In this document: one piece after another, positions 1 to 43,699 of the stretch
Layout of the letters: each line of letters begins with the position of its first letter
How positions within the stretch are numbered: position 1 is the stretch's first letter
NCBI GenBank assembly: GCA_012845835.1
Contig: JABAKD010000029.1
Span: forward strand, 1,126,970-1,190,969
Direction: 5' to 3'
Source: Undaria pinnatifida
Taxonomy: Eukaryota > Sar > Phaeophyceae > Laminariales > Alariaceae
Length of the DNA: 64,000 nucleotides
Translations under genes and position numbers: made by a program
The notes under the pieces: generated by a model
What the model saw: the letters and a program-made list of their open reading frames with translations, nothing else
The model's database searches: none
What the model was told of the DNA's origin: nothing

Positions 1-1290
1 GGCGGTTGCGGCAACAGCAGCGCAAGCTCCCGGTCCGGGCAGTGAGAGAAATATGCCAATCGGATCGGGTGGCGCAATTTTTCCACCGCCAATCGGTTCG
101 GGCGGTGGAAAAATGGCGCTGACCGGTTGGGGCGGTGAAAATATTACGACAATCGGTTCCGGTGGTGAAATAATTGCGCCGATCGGTCCCGGCGGTGAAA
201 CAATTGCACCGATCGGTTCCGATCGGTTCGGGTTGTAGCAGAGTTGCGTCGATCGGTTCGGAAGGCGAAAGGATTGCACCAATCGCTTCGGGCGGTGAAA
301 GCATTGCGCCCATCGATTCCGGCTGTGAAACACTTGAGCCAATCGGTTCCGATCGGTTCGGGAGGTGACAAAATTACGCCAACCAGTTCGGAACGTAAAA
401 GGATTGCAGCGCCAATCAGTTTCGGCGGTGGGATAATTAAGTCAATCGGTCCAATCGGTCCTGGTCGCGACAGAGTTGCGCCAATCGGTTCGGGTGGTAA
501 CAGAGTTACCCCAATCGATTCGGGCGCTGAAAGGATTGCACAAATCGGTTCGAGCGGTGAAAACAATGCGACCATTGATTCGAGCGGTGAAAGTATTACG
601 CCAATTGATTCGAGCGGTACTAGTATTGCACTATTAACAATCGGCTCGGGCCGTGAAATAATTGCGCCAATCGGTTCCAAACGGTTCGGGTGGTGACAGA
701 GTTTCGCAAATCGGTTCGGACGGTCAAAGGATATCAATATGTTCGAGAGGTAAAAGTATTGCGACAACTAGTTCGGGCTGTGAAATTCGGGCGCCAACCG
801 GTTCCGGCGCTAAAGCTGTTGTCGGTTGCGATCGGTTCGAGTGGTCGTCAGAGTTGCACCAATCGGTTCGCAAGGCGAAATAATTGCGCCAATCCGTTCG
901 GGCGATGAAAGGATTGCGACGATCTGTTCGAGCCGTGAAATTACTGCGACAATCGGTTTGAGAGGTGAAAGCATTGCGCCAATGAGTTCCGGGGGTGAAA
1001 TAATTGCGCCAATCGGTTTCAATCGGTTTGGGTGGAGAAAGAGTTACGCCAATCAGTTCGGGCGGTGCACGGATTGCACCAATCGGTTCGGGTGGTGAAA
1101 GGATCGCGACAATCGGTTCGAGCGGTGAATGTATTGCGATAATCGGTTCGGGCGATGAAAAACATGCGCCAATCAATTCCAATCGGTTTGGATGGTGAAA
1201 GGATTGCCCCCATCGGTGCAGGCGGTGACAGAGTTACGCCAATCGGTTCGGGCGGTGAAAATAATGCGCCAATCAGTTCGGTCTCCCTCT
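1..1290. repeat. 30-bp minisatellite, about 42 copies, running off the left edge
   Basis: The unit is close to 'aatcggttcgggcggtgaaa' followed by about ten variable bases ending gcgcc. Because 30 is a multiple of three, open frames persist on both strands (IGSGGERIAP-like decapeptides on plus, proline-rich ones on minus). Extra 'gatcggttcc' insertions shift the frame every few hundred bases and stops interrupt it. It occupies the start of the intron after cyclase exon 14 and is read as intronic satellite, not protein. Confidence 0.9.
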
Positions 1291-1374
1291 CTAACCCCCC
1301 CCGCTCCCCTCGCTTCCCCTCTCCCCTCCCCCCGCTCCCCCCCTCACCCATTCCCCTCTCCACCCGCCAATCAC

Positions 1375-33705
<32,331 letters not shown>

Positions 33706-34019
33706 CTGCAACAGCAAGGGGGCAAAAACGGGTAGGTAAACACGAAGCGTAGGAGGTTGCCAGGCAAGCGTATCGAATAATACATCTGAATGGTTTTCGA
33801 TGTCTTGCTATGTGCTGCTGGAATATGTCAGGCCAGGACTCGGAGGAACGCCTACTTACACATTTTATAGCAGTGATATAAGAACCGCAGCTACCGTTAG
33901 TCTCATGATACGATCCCATAGCTGCTGGACAGAAAACAACATACCGGCACGAGCTAGGCCAGACTAGTAACTGCCAAAGACGTAGATTGGCCATGCGCCG
34001 CTCAATTTTACATGTTTAG

Positions 34020-35130
34020 GTGTGATTGTTGGACACGATGTTGATATCATGGACCAACCGACAAATGGAAAGCCGGCCTTTTTAATATATTTTTCGTCCG
34101 AGAGATACAGCCGATATCACGATCCAAAAAAATACAAAAACGCTCATAACTTGCGTTCAAACACACAAGAAAATAAAAAGGCCGGCTTTCTGTGTGCACA
34201 TGCGGTTCAAATGCGTCGTTTATTTTTCATATCAAAATTCTCAAAACTGTGTGGGGCATCGCAGAAATGCCATGATGTCCATTTTTTGTCGAAAACACTT
34301 GCAATATATATATGGAATCGAGCTTTGGTGATATTTCTCGAGGGATGGCGAACTGGACAATGAAACCTATATCGATGTTCTTTCAGAGCCTTCAGCATTG
34401 TTTCCACCAAATTTCACCTTGATCGGCAAATACGATTTTTATACGAATTTATTTTTGAAAAGTTGGTGCTTTTGAGTTTTCGCGGATATCTCGGCGATTT
34501 GAGTTTTCGCGGATATCTCGGCGAGATCGAGTCGGGAAAAAAAAGCCTCATAAACTTTCCAAATACGTTTTTTTTCTGCATGAATTGCAAGGTTGTGTCA
34601 GGGGTAGCGCTCCGAATGTTTAAGTCCTAACTCGTAAACGTGGTGGCGCTAGAATCTCTCGGAACCATCTGCGAAAAACAAAAGTTCGTATTTGTGCACG
34701 GTATTCCGCCGTATGAAACGATTTTCAACCCTATTTAATACACAACTGAATGCAAGCATATTTTCAGATCCCCTGTTCACTTTGTCAAATGACGCTCGAG
34801 CAGGTGGCCACGTGAGGCTGCGTACGCAGGATGATTGGCCGATTACAGCGATGTATTTAGCTGTGTCTGATGTGCAGCGGTTCACGAGATGCGACTTGAA
34901 GAACCTTTATCCGTTTTTAGGTTGGCCCAGCTCGTACTTGTATCAAGTCAGGCAAGGTAATTACAATAATGAGGCGCGTGAAGCGCGCATCGCTGAGCCT
35001 TTGCTTTTTTCTTGGTTTTCCAAGGAGTCCAAGCCTTTTCATATCGCATCGCATACGAGGGTAGGGTGCCTCGAATTACTTTCACTGTTTGTGCGTGCTT
35101 GTGTGTGTTTGTGTGTATGTTTGTGTTAGT
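34020..35130. other. AT-richer patch with opposing open frames, no recognised gene
   Basis: Composition and texture differ from the neighbours: few homopolymers, no dispersed-family words. It holds a plus frame 34692-35129 (145 codons) and a minus frame 34649-34885. A 30-bp tandem pair 'gagttttcgcggatatctcg' lies at 34474-34526. I do not recognise any product and see no splice-site support. It may be an unrecognised transposon or an inserted sequence. Confidence 0.35.
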
Positions 35131-37440
35131 CAACATTTTTTCGGCCACGTTTGTCCACCGCACTCAACGTACACGGCACCAAGGCCAGTTCCGACGGGTC
35201 CTGTGCATGCACAAAAATTAGGCAACTCTTCTCGTGCTGGTTTCGCTGTAAGTCGTTGAGAGTTCGTCGAGGCACGACAAAGTGTGATTTCACAGGCATT
35301 GCTGGGCCACGTAATATACGAGTGCAGCATGGGTTTCTCCGATGTTGGTTGTGTGTGTTGGTGGTCGGAGATGCAGATCGTCCCTTCAAGAGTTCAACCG
35401 GAAAAAGCGGGCGAGCTACAACACAGTATATATACGTATCTATGCTGCTGTTGTACGAGTACCTATTTTCAGGAGGTTGATCGACGAGACACACGCACAG
35501 CGACACTGACCCGGCTTTGGTCTCGTTTGCCGTGCTGCTGTTACTACCGCTGCTACACCTTCTGCTTTTGCTGTGCTGCTGCTGCTGATGATGATTCTAA
35601 CGCTGCCCCTGCTACGAGTACAGCACCACCAGTCGTACGAGTACCGACTTTTTTTTTCTCTGAACACAGAACGTAAATATCAAACAGCGAACATGTTCGT
35701 TCGCGTTGGTTTGTTTAGTTCGCATCGTCTACTCTGTCTACCTAATGACCAGGTATGCCGCTTGTGCTGTTCTTTCGATTGCTGGTCACCCGTGTTTTCC
35801 GTATGCACCCAGCATCGCAGATTGGACTACTGCAGGTATAGAGGCAGCGCGCCTCATTATTTACCAAATACTAGTACAATTCGTAGTAGTACTCTGTAGT
35901 CAGTGAACACTACCTGGTACAAATTAACACTTCCATCAACCAGCAACTGTTTAAAGTTGAAAGCATGGTTACGGCTGTAGTGCAGGCGCGTGATATCTCT
36001 GAAAATCTTGATGCCTTGCTCTGGTGCGGCAATATGCCCTGGACCCGGGACTCGAAGGGATGCCAAATAGTTACATTTGAACGACGGTGCCGTTAGGCTA
36101 CGGTCGGCTACGGGTTGGGGCAGAAACAGAAAGCAACACATTAGACTAAGTGAAGCAGAAGCAGAACGAACGCGTACGACGATAACACTTCCATCAATCA
36201 GCAACCGCCGTGTTTGTTAATAGCATAGTTGTACGATAGGACAAGCGCGCGATACTTCTGTCCATATTTTATGCCTTGCTCTGGTATGCCAATATGCTTT
36301 AGACTCAAAGATGCGGAGCAACGATAGTTTAACCACGGCTGCCGTTAGCCTACTGTATGCGTGTCTGCGATCACACGCTTTGCGACGATAGTAGCCGCTG
36401 TGTACAGAAATAACATATCAAGTGAGGTTCGGTACGTACAACAACGCTTCCGCCAAACCGCACCCGTGTTTAGCACGGTTTGCAGCAGCAGTGTAAGGTC
36501 AAGTTCTCCAAGTACTCACCCGAAGAGTGGGGCTGGATTCTCAGGCAAGGCCATGCTGTCTGTTTCCCTCCGTTTCAGTCACACACTGATCGGGCTCGAA
36601 GCTGGAAAGCTGACGCCTGAGCCGAGCAGCGAGAGCTGCAGCCTGAGCACGCGAAGATCACGGAGCAATTTATCCCCGAAATAATAAAGCCATAACAATG
36701 TTTATGAAGTCCTATGTGCAGCTTTCGCGTGAGTCAAAGCGTGAGTTAACCTCTCATACCACGGAAGCCAAGGCTGGAAGGGAGGAAGCAAGCAATACGC
36801 GATAAAGTGAGTGCCATGAAGTTTGAAAGCAGCTGAGGGCACTGCCTTGGTGACGACTGACCACGTTCGCGGCTGCTCTGGAACTCTAAAGCCATGCTCT
36901 GCATCTGCCTCCCCGGTGTTGCTTCAGTCCTACTTGAGAGGAAGCCCCAGGACTACTGACGACACCGCTGCGTCCGGGCCGGCCTTGATGAGAGCTTCCG
37001 CAAAGGCGTACCCGTTTGATGTTTTCAAGTTTTACTGCATGACCTCCTGTACACATGTTACACCGTGCTCAAACAAAGGCGTTTACATGCTCGCAGTGGT
37101 CTTGATTGCCTACGTAGTTGGGCGGTGTGCTTTGCTCTTTTATCTATCATAATGTCCTTACGATCTACGATCGCAGGCAGGCAGCATCGCAGACTTGGTG
37201 TAGTTCCCAGTTTCGTCTTCGGTCGCCCAAGTACAACTGTAGCAGTGTAGAGGTCCGTCTATAGAGCCGGTTGAGCATTGCCGGTTTCCCGCCATGGTGC
37301 CTGTAAAATGGCTTGGCTCAGATGGGAACAACCGGTAGCATCATTAGGCGGAGTGGTGCCAATTACCGCTACGATAGCACCAGTGTTTCCGGCGGGTACA
37401 TAGTCTAGAGGGACTTCTTTACTTAAGACGAGGGAGCCCG
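35130..37440. other. 2.3 kb without a supported gene
   Basis: The open frames here are short and conflict between strands. 35930-36060 and 36180-36310 are similar to each other ('aacacttccatcaa-cagcaa', 'tatgccttgctctggt-cggcaatatgc'), a decayed ~250-bp tandem duplication. Nothing else is supported. Confidence 0.5.
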
Positions 37441-37442
37441 AA

Positions 37443-38060
37443 GGCCGAGAGCGATGCCATGCCGGAGCAAACAAGGCAATACGTACTGGTCGCCGCTGCT
37501 GTCTGCTGGCGGGTGGGGGGCGGAGAAACGGCGTCGCTACTCACTGCTGTAGCAAAGCGCGGATGCCAGACCTCAATACTGCAGTGTAGTAGGTGCATTT
37601 CCTTTCGTTTGATGCCCCCCTCCCATCGCCTAAAGCGTGTGCCATCGAAAACCCCAAGGGCCGAGGGCGATGCTCTTTGATGCGAGGCCAAAGCTAACGG
37701 AGCAGTAGGAAGCGGTCGCCACCGCTCTCTACTCGCGGTGGGTTCGGAGAACCGGCGTCGCCGCTCACTGTTGCAGCAAAGCGTGGACGCCATACACCAC
37801 TGCTGAAAAAAAAGGAGATGTGTTTCCTTTTTGTTTTGTGGGGCCCCCAGCCGTCAACGTCCCATCGGAAGGGTGAGGGCGCAGGGCGAATGCTGTTACC
37901 GTATCAAAACTAGATGCGATGCCAAAGCTAGCGGGGCAACAGGCAACGGTCGCCGCTGCTCTCTGCTGGTGCGCGGGGGGGGGGGAAGGGGCGGAGTATC
38001 GGGCTTCAGTGCGCGCTGCTGTGGCAAAGCGTGGACGGTTGCCCTCAATACTGCAACAAC
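37443..38060. repeat. ~225-bp tandem duplication, three diverged copies
   Basis: Copies near 37443, 37665 and 37885 share 'gcgatgc', 'ggtcgccgctgct-tctgctgg', 'ctgctgtagcaaagcg-gga' and 'tgcatttcctttcgttt'-type ends. No frame is conserved among them. Confidence 0.7.
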
Positions 38061-38459
38061 AGATGTAGATACTTCTTATCGCCAGTCCTCACGACGCCAT
38101 CGTGTTTTATATCGTGTTCATATGTGCGTTCTGGTATTTAGTAGGTGCAGATATCATATGTACGTACATACCAGGCATGATAAAGATGCCAGGAGACGGC
38201 ACTGTCACCCCTAGACCGACGTTGTCAAGGACAACTCTTGGGCAGACAGCCTTGACGGCAAAAGCCCAGGGACACGAACGAAAATTCCCGTTTTTGTGGT
38301 ATGCCTTACGATATTGTTGGAAGCATGTACCTGGTATCTGGTAGAAAAAAGGGGCATCATGAATGGAGACTCTTGATACCCGGAGGGTAGGGGACACTCC
38401 GTCTAGATGGGGATGGAAATGTCTTGACAGACAGCCTTGACCGACTGGCCGCTTGACCC

Positions 38460-38640
38460 CTCGTACTCGTAGCCCGTCTCCTGGCAGTTTTGGGTATCAT
38501 GCAAGGTCAAACAGAGCATCCTGAAGAGGTACTTAAACGTTGTCGTGAGCACGGACCCAAGGTCAACGCCAAGAAGTATTTGCATGCAGAAAAGGCATTC
38601 GTCCATGGTACCGTACGGATGCGAGTGTTCGCACAGGGGC
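38460..38640 (+). pseudogene. reverse-transcriptase remnant, Ty3/Gypsy-like
   Basis: The plus frame gives LAVLGIMQGQTEHPEEVL, then KRCREHGPKVNAKKY, then AEKAFVHG. This matches the stretch after the YxDD motif in Ty3/Gypsy reverse transcriptases ('H---V--RL-E-GLKLN--KC-F---EV-FLG'). The frame is lost on both sides, and neither LTRs nor integrase are visible. An old fragment. Confidence 0.5.
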
Positions 38641-39106
38641 ATGATCGTTTTTTTTCAACATATTTACGTTCTTGTCTTTTTTACGCACCCTTGTGCGATA
38701 ACCCCGACAGATACGTGCGATGACTCCGATACCTGTGCGGAAATCGAATTAGATCGCTTGGATTAGGTGCCTTTACGCACCCCCTTGTGCGATATCTCCG
38801 ATACGTGCGATGCCGAATAATATCACTGCGAGGTTTTTGGTACTACGGTACTGCCGTGTATAGGACCCATGTGCGTTTCTTTTACCTCATGTACGCGTAT
38901 GCACCGCCACGGTGTCATGCATACAGCAGTGGAGCCTCAATGATGAAAACGGTGACACGAAAGCACTGCGACATGCCGTTGTCGCAATCTCTTCCCCTCC
39001 CGTCTCCGGGCTGTTGACGAGTCGCCCCCCCTCTCCACCCCCCGCCCCGCCCCCCTCCCCCCCTGTGGTTGCAATGTGTATTGGCACGAGTTTAGGAGGC
39101 GACAAG

Positions 39107-39243
39107 ATGCCGTGGCAATCCGCGCCGCCTCTAGCGATCATCACGCTCGCCATGGGCGGAGTGTCGGGACTGATGTCGCTCACCAACTATCTTACGGTAG
39201 GCCGCACCGACAGGCTCATTGGCCTGGACGACTTCGATTACAT
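39107..39243 (+). CDS. NDUFA1: NDUFA1-like exon 1
   Basis: 137 bases, 45 codons plus two bases. It carries the start codon and the only membrane helix. Donor GTGAGT is a strong match. Confidence 0.7.
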
Positions 39244-40403
39244 GTGAGTGATCAGTGATCACAACATGTAAATGCCACACCACCTTAAGGCGATGAACGA
39301 CGTCGTTTGCGAGGAGCGATAATTGCCGCGCCGTCATTTGCTGGACCGTTTGTTGCACGCGATGACTGCCGTTTATCGTTGCCTATGTGCCTGTGCGTCT
39401 CTATGTGGATCTGTGTCTCTTGTGTGTTTGTCTCAGTCGGACAGATAATATCATCATGTTGCCGGGCAAGATGCGGCCGATTTGAATGATCTAGCTCATG
39501 GTTTCGGGGTTCGATCTGTACTGCACAAACCCTGCGCAACATATCTTAACCCCTTTATAGCCCCCCCATACTAATTCCAAGTGATTTGTCCCCATTAACG
39601 GGTTTCCAGTTGTAAACGCGTTAACGATATACATGCAGTAGGGTGTATACAGCAGGATCTAGGTTTTCTAGATGGTGGTCTGTCCACGGTGTGTGCGTGT
39701 GTGTCTTTTTGCCTCCGTGTGTTTTGTGTGTCTTTGTGCGCGTCTGTGTCTTTTGTACGTGCACGGCTTGCGTCCGCTGCTCCGCCTGTCGTAGGGCCGA
39801 TCTGATTGTGACCTTGAGGCAGAGCGACGTTGCATCCACCTCTTACCGTGGTTAGGTCCACTGCTGCATATAGCCCACCAGGTACATGCACTCTTCTACT
39901 ATGCAGGCGATCTTGTCGCTTATACCGGCAAGACGTTACGCGACCCCCAATATCACCGGAGCGCGGTTTCCCTTTCCGGTGTGACGTTTAAGTAGCACCT
40001 CCCTCGCTGACCCACCTTTCCCGTGACCCCTGCTGCACCGCCCTTCGTTTTGTCGCCGCCGCTGCGTCGCCTGCGCTTTTCGTACATCGCTTTTCGCCCC
40101 CCCCCCCCCCCCCCCGCCGCTGCGTGCGCGCCTGCGATTTTTTTTGCGCCGTGCTCATGCAATAGGATGTTGAACCGCGATATTCGTATCCGCAACCCGC
40201 CGAAAGCGGCCGTCGACAAGATGCTGGCGAGTCCTGTGACTAGGTCCGCGTTGGAGCGGGCAAGGGCGGACATGGCGGCCGCCGCAAGTAAGGTACGGGT
40301 ACCTCTTGGGGCCGATGGCGGCGGCGCGGTGGAGAATGGAATATTGCTAGAAAATAAACCGGAGTACAATAATAAAAACAGTACCTGTTACGGGGGACCA
40401 TAG
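39107..40403 (+). CDS. NDUFA1: NADH dehydrogenase (complex I) subunit NDUFA1/MWFE-like, two exons
   Basis: A small single-helix accessory subunit of mitochondrial complex I, needed for assembly of the membrane arm. Exon 1 is 39107-39243, starting MPWQSAPPLAIITLAMGGVS with a hydrophobic helix at residues 8-28, then VGRTDRLIGLDDFDY. Donor AT|GTGAGT (phase 2); acceptor catgcaatag at 40165. Exon 2 opens MMLNRDIRIRNPPKAAVDK. The Trp near the start, the helix, and 'G+--R-----D-FDY-M--RD-RI' match the MWFE family. ATG 39107 follows a likely 5' UTR acceptor (gagtttag); an in-frame ATG at 39074 is the alternative. The 3' end is unclear: the frame runs to a TAG at 40401-40403, inside a hairpin element, or splices at GCAA|GTAAGG (40287). 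Confidence 0.7.
39546..39624. mobile_element. short TTAA element inside the NDUFA1-like intron
   Basis: ttaacccctttatagccccc to 'acgggtttccagttgtaaac' then gcgttaa. Intact TTAA on both sides; about 10 bp shorter than other copies. Confidence 0.85.
40166..40403 (+). CDS. NDUFA1: NDUFA1-like exon 2 (end uncertain)
   Basis: Continues the frame as MLNRDIRIRNPPKAAVDKML then ASPVTRSALERARADMAAAA SK. Homology ends near SK. Beyond this the frame stays open to 40403, but the final codons lie within the left arm of a 27-bp hairpin, so they may be acquired. A diverged copy of the last ~110 bases is at 40573-40690. Confidence 0.6.
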
Positions 40404-40492
40404 TAAATAGGACCTACGGTACACACAAAAACCAATATATTTCCCTATTTTGACTAACAATATTTGGTCCTATTTACTATGGTCCCCCGTAA
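40388..40492. mobile_element. hairpin element with 27-bp perfect inverted arms
   Basis: 40388-40414 and 40466-40492 are exact reverse complements (starting ttacgggggaccatag), with a 51-base AT-rich loop. It could be a very small MITE or a strong transcript hairpin. It overlaps the only available stop codon of the NDUFA1-like frame. Confidence 0.85.
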
Positions 40493-40572
40493 TAGAAAAA
40501 ATGCTCTAAAACGTACTACGGGTAAAAATAAAAACGAAATTGCTTGCCAAAAAGTGCCAGAAAGTAGACTGA

Positions 40573-40690
40573 AAAAGAGCAGGCAAAGGCTGATATCGCG
40601 GCCACCGGGAGCAAGAGATCGCATGGCGCCCCTTGGGTTGGTGGTGGTGCGGTGGAGAACAATATCGATCTGCGCACTGTTTGCCTGTAC
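40573..40690 (+). pseudogene. diverged copy of the NDUFA1-like exon 2 tail
   Basis: Frame EQAKADIAATGSK, then GGGAVENN, against ERARADMAAAASK, then GGGAVENG in exon 2. Similarity covers ~110 bases on both sides of the possible GTAAGG donor, which is destroyed in this copy. The frame ends at a TAG at 40696. Confidence 0.65.
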
Positions 40691-41087
40691 GAATAGCAAT
40701 TAATATTGTTGATAACTCTTTGTTGTGGATGTTCACCCTGGCAACATACGTACGCAAGAGTCATATACATTTCAAAAGAGTAAGGCACCCGTAAAAACGA
40801 ACGGACGGTGTGTCACGCATCTTGCAGAACGTGAGCATCGACCCTAAATTTGTCGAACTCACAGCTGACGCACTTGGAACAATTTCATACAAACAATATC
40901 GTTTTTTCGTTTGTAAAAAGTTGGTCAGTATTTTTTTTCTATTATTTGGGGAATAAATCAGGCACAAACTTCGACTTGTCTGTCCCGAAATACGCGGGGT
41001 TTGTGTGTGATTCTCGTGCGGTGCTTAGTTTTGCAAAAGGCGTTTTGATTGATGTTATTCACACCTCGGACAGACGATCTATCCCCA

Positions 41088-41310
41088 CTTGATGTAGATA
41101 TTTCAGGGAAGATCTGTACGCTCTAGCTCATGTTACCCGGTGGGAGCCGTGCGATCTGTAATATCTAGCTCATGATTCCGGGGTTGGACCTTCCCTCCAC
41201 ATTTACAGATGCTGCACAAAATATCATAGTGTCAGCTATAGGATCGACCTACTACTGTAGATGGTCTATGCCTGGTATTTTCTGTGCATAGATGGTGATC
41301 TGTACGACAT
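41088..41310. repeat. dispersed repeat (gggagccgtgcgatctg)
   Basis: Second copy of the 16940-17165 family. The stretch 40700-41087 between it and the NDUFA1 tail shows nothing recognisable. Confidence 0.7.
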
Positions 41311-41439
41311 CTGGTTTACCTTTGTTTTGTTTTTTAGTTTGCGTTGTCTTGTCTGTTAGGTGTTTCGATCGGTGTGGCAACGCCCCACCTTATTGCGGAT
41401 GGCGCGAAATCTTTCGATTTTGCAACCCTCCCCCTTCGG

Positions 41440-41600
41440 ACAGTGGAGGGCTAGAAATCCCAGTGGTGTTGTCGCAAGCAGAAAAAGGAGGGGACAAAAC
41501 CCTTGTAAAAACTGACGAAAAAAACAAACACCCACCGCCCAAGTAGCCGGACAGTTAACGACGACCAGCCCAGACGAGTTTACAGCTTAGCCTATTGGTG
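41440..41600. repeat. dispersed repeat shared with 25840-25995
   Basis: Shares 'ggggacaaaac', 'accgcccaagtagccgg', 'cgaccagccca' and 'tacagcttagcct'. Confidence 0.6.
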
Positions 41601-41669
41601 TAGGAAAAAAAAAAACAGTAAGTGCGGGCCCTTGGTGTTACGGGTGTCTTAAACGAATAGAACTAACGA

Positions 41670-41865
41670 AATAACCAGGGCTTCTCACGGGTCATGACCC
41701 GTGCCGAGGGTCAGGTCAGGAGGTTTCCCAAATCTGGCGGGGCAACTCGGGTCGGGTCAGGTGGTGTTTGAAATCTCACGGGGCGGGGCGGGCCAGGCGG
41801 TTTTCTAATCCCACGGATCGGGTCACCCTGGTCCGACTCGACCCGCGAAAACCGTGAAAAACAAC
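41670..41865. mobile_element. CAGGGCTTTTCA-type element, second copy
   Basis: Starts accagggcttctcacgggtc, has a gggtcgggtcagg interior, ends gacccgcgaaaaccgtgaaa. Same design as 2177-2401 with more decayed ends. Confidence 0.55.
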
Positions 41866-42024
41866 GGTATAGTTGTGACCAATACGGTACAGAGAGCGTT
41901 ATAAATATTAAACGAATCACAACCGCGCGGCTGTTTCTGTTGTTTTGTTTTTTGGGACGAAGACGTATTGCTGTGACCGATTTTGTAGCTTTATGTTTGG
42001 GACCGGCCATACAATCATTGCGCG

Positions 42025-42905
42025 ATACCTAATAAAAAACAGAAGTGCTGACCCAGGCTCGTTTTTTTTTTCGGAGACGGTGTGTTACACACTTACTTTA
42101 GTATAAAGACTCCCGATGTTATTGTGTAAAGCTAAAGCACTGACCCAGACTGTGTTTCATGTATGTCAGATTTAGTGTAACGGCTACCGGCTATACTGAC
42201 CAAGGCTGCGTTTCATGTCTGGGAGATTTAGTTTAAAGGCTCCAGATTAACTTGTAATATGCTAAAATACTGACCCAAGTTGCGTTTCGTGTTTGGGAGA
42301 TGTGGTGTAACGGCCCCGGGTTCAAGCAGAAATACTGACCCAAGTTGCGTTTCGTGTTTGGGAGATGTGGTGTAACGCCTCCCGGTTCAAGCAGAAATAC
42401 TGACCCAGGTTGCGTTTCGTGCGTGGGAGATGTGGTGTAACGGCTCCTGGTTTAAGCAGAAATACTGACCAAGGCTGCGTTTCATGTCTGGGAGATTTAG
42501 TATAAAGGCTCCCGATTAAAATGCTCAAATACTGACCCAAGTTGCGTTTCATGTTTGGCGGAGTTGGCATAACGGCTGCCGGTTTAAGCATACTGACCCA
42601 GGCTGCGTTTCATGTTTGGGAGATTTGGTGTAACGGCTCCCGGTTTGAGCAGAAATACTGACCCAGGCTGCGTTTCGTGTTTGGGAGACTTAGTGTAACG
42701 GCTGCCGGTTTAAGCATACTGACCCAGGCTGCGTGCATGTTTGGGAGATTTGATGTAACTGCTTCCGGTTTAATCAGAAATACTGACCCAGGCTGTGTTT
42801 CATGTTTTGGAGATTTGGTGTAACGGCTCCCGGTTTAAGCAGAAATACTGACCCAAGCTGCGTTTCGTGTTTGGGAGACTTGGTGTAACGGCTCCCGGTT
42901 TTGTT
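42025..42905. repeat. ~60-bp minisatellite, about 14 copies
   Basis: Unit: 'actgacccaggctgcgtttc', 'atgtttgggagatttggtg', 'taacggctcccggtttaagc', agaaat. Units vary from 55 to 65 bp. No reading frame is maintained. Confidence 0.95.
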
Positions 42906-43084
42906 TAGTTTCTGTAGATATCAGCCAGGCGTTGTTATTTCTTACTTCATTGTTTCGTTTCACCTTATTTAGTATGACCTTGTTTGTTATTCGAAATCCT
43001 GTACTGTGCTGCTTAGGTGTGAATGGTGCTCTTTACTTATTTTTTTTAGTGTATTTTTTTCTCATCCTTTCTGTTATCTTCGTA

Positions 43085-43245
43085 CCTTTCTTCCTCCTTC
43101 TTCCCCCCTAGACGTCGCTCAAATCCGGGGTCGCGAAGCAGGCCCTTCTCCCCCCTCCCCACTACGGTATGCGCCTTCATTTTTATCTCGAGGAGACCCC
43201 AGCCCTTTCTTCCCTCGTCGACTCGCATCGAATTGCTCCTGCGGT
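43085..43245 (-). repeat. dispersed repeat (gcgagtcgacgagg family), reverse orientation
   Basis: 'ctcaaatccggggtcgcg', 'ctccccactacggtatgcgc', 'ccctcgtcgactcgcatcg'. Confidence 0.7.
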
Positions 43246-43499
43246 GAAATCATTGCTTCTGTGCTTCGAGTATGAGTACTGTCACTGCTGTGCCTTAGTG
43301 AGTGGAAACACAACTTGCTCCTGAGCAGTCCGTGAATAGTATCCGTACTAATGGATAGTAAATAACCTCGACATCGCCCTCCGTGCTCATCTATTTTTGC
43401 ACCTCTCTTGTTTGCTTGGCGCAGCAATGATGCCAGCTTCGTCAGCAGGCGATCCACCGGTGGAGGAGACGGAAAGCGATGTAGATTGAGACGTGGATG

Positions 43500-43650
43500 G
43501 CAGGGGGGGGGAGGGAGCGGGGGGGGTACTCATTGCGTAGCCGTAGTCTTAAGACCATAGACCCTCGCATCCCTACCATGCGGGGACGGCGCGCGTCGGG
43601 TTTTCATCGACCAGGTAGGCATCGTGGGGGGAGGGGTCGAAGGGATTCCC
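43500..43650 (+). repeat. poly-G-flanked dispersed repeat copy
   Basis: G-rich run, gtactcattgcgtagccgta, 'gaccatagaccctcgcatcc', 'gtcgggttttcatcgaccag'. Confidence 0.65.
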
Positions 43651-43699
43651 CCACGGATATGTATGTGTGAAGTTGCGGAGGCACCTTTGATAGGATGGT

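Noticed and set aside
144-767. 207-codon minus frame with proline-rich repeats, collagen-like
   Set aside because: Produced by the 30-bp minisatellite; equally long frames exist on the other strand, and stops interrupt neighbouring units.
1-1374. Search for the missing C-terminal cyclase exons (QW motifs, DGSWYGSW block)
   Set aside because: Nothing on the minus strand matches; the region is minisatellite and pyrimidine-rich sequence, so those exons must lie outside the window.
36361-37152. Two ~108-codon plus frames in the intergenic region
   Set aside because: No motif, no splice support, and conflicting frames on the opposite strand; not reported as genes.
38404-38476. Minus-strand terminal exon ending ...SVKAVCQDISIPI and stop
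   Set aside because: It overlaps the plus-strand reverse-transcriptase remnant, matches no family, and no upstream exon fits; most likely chance.
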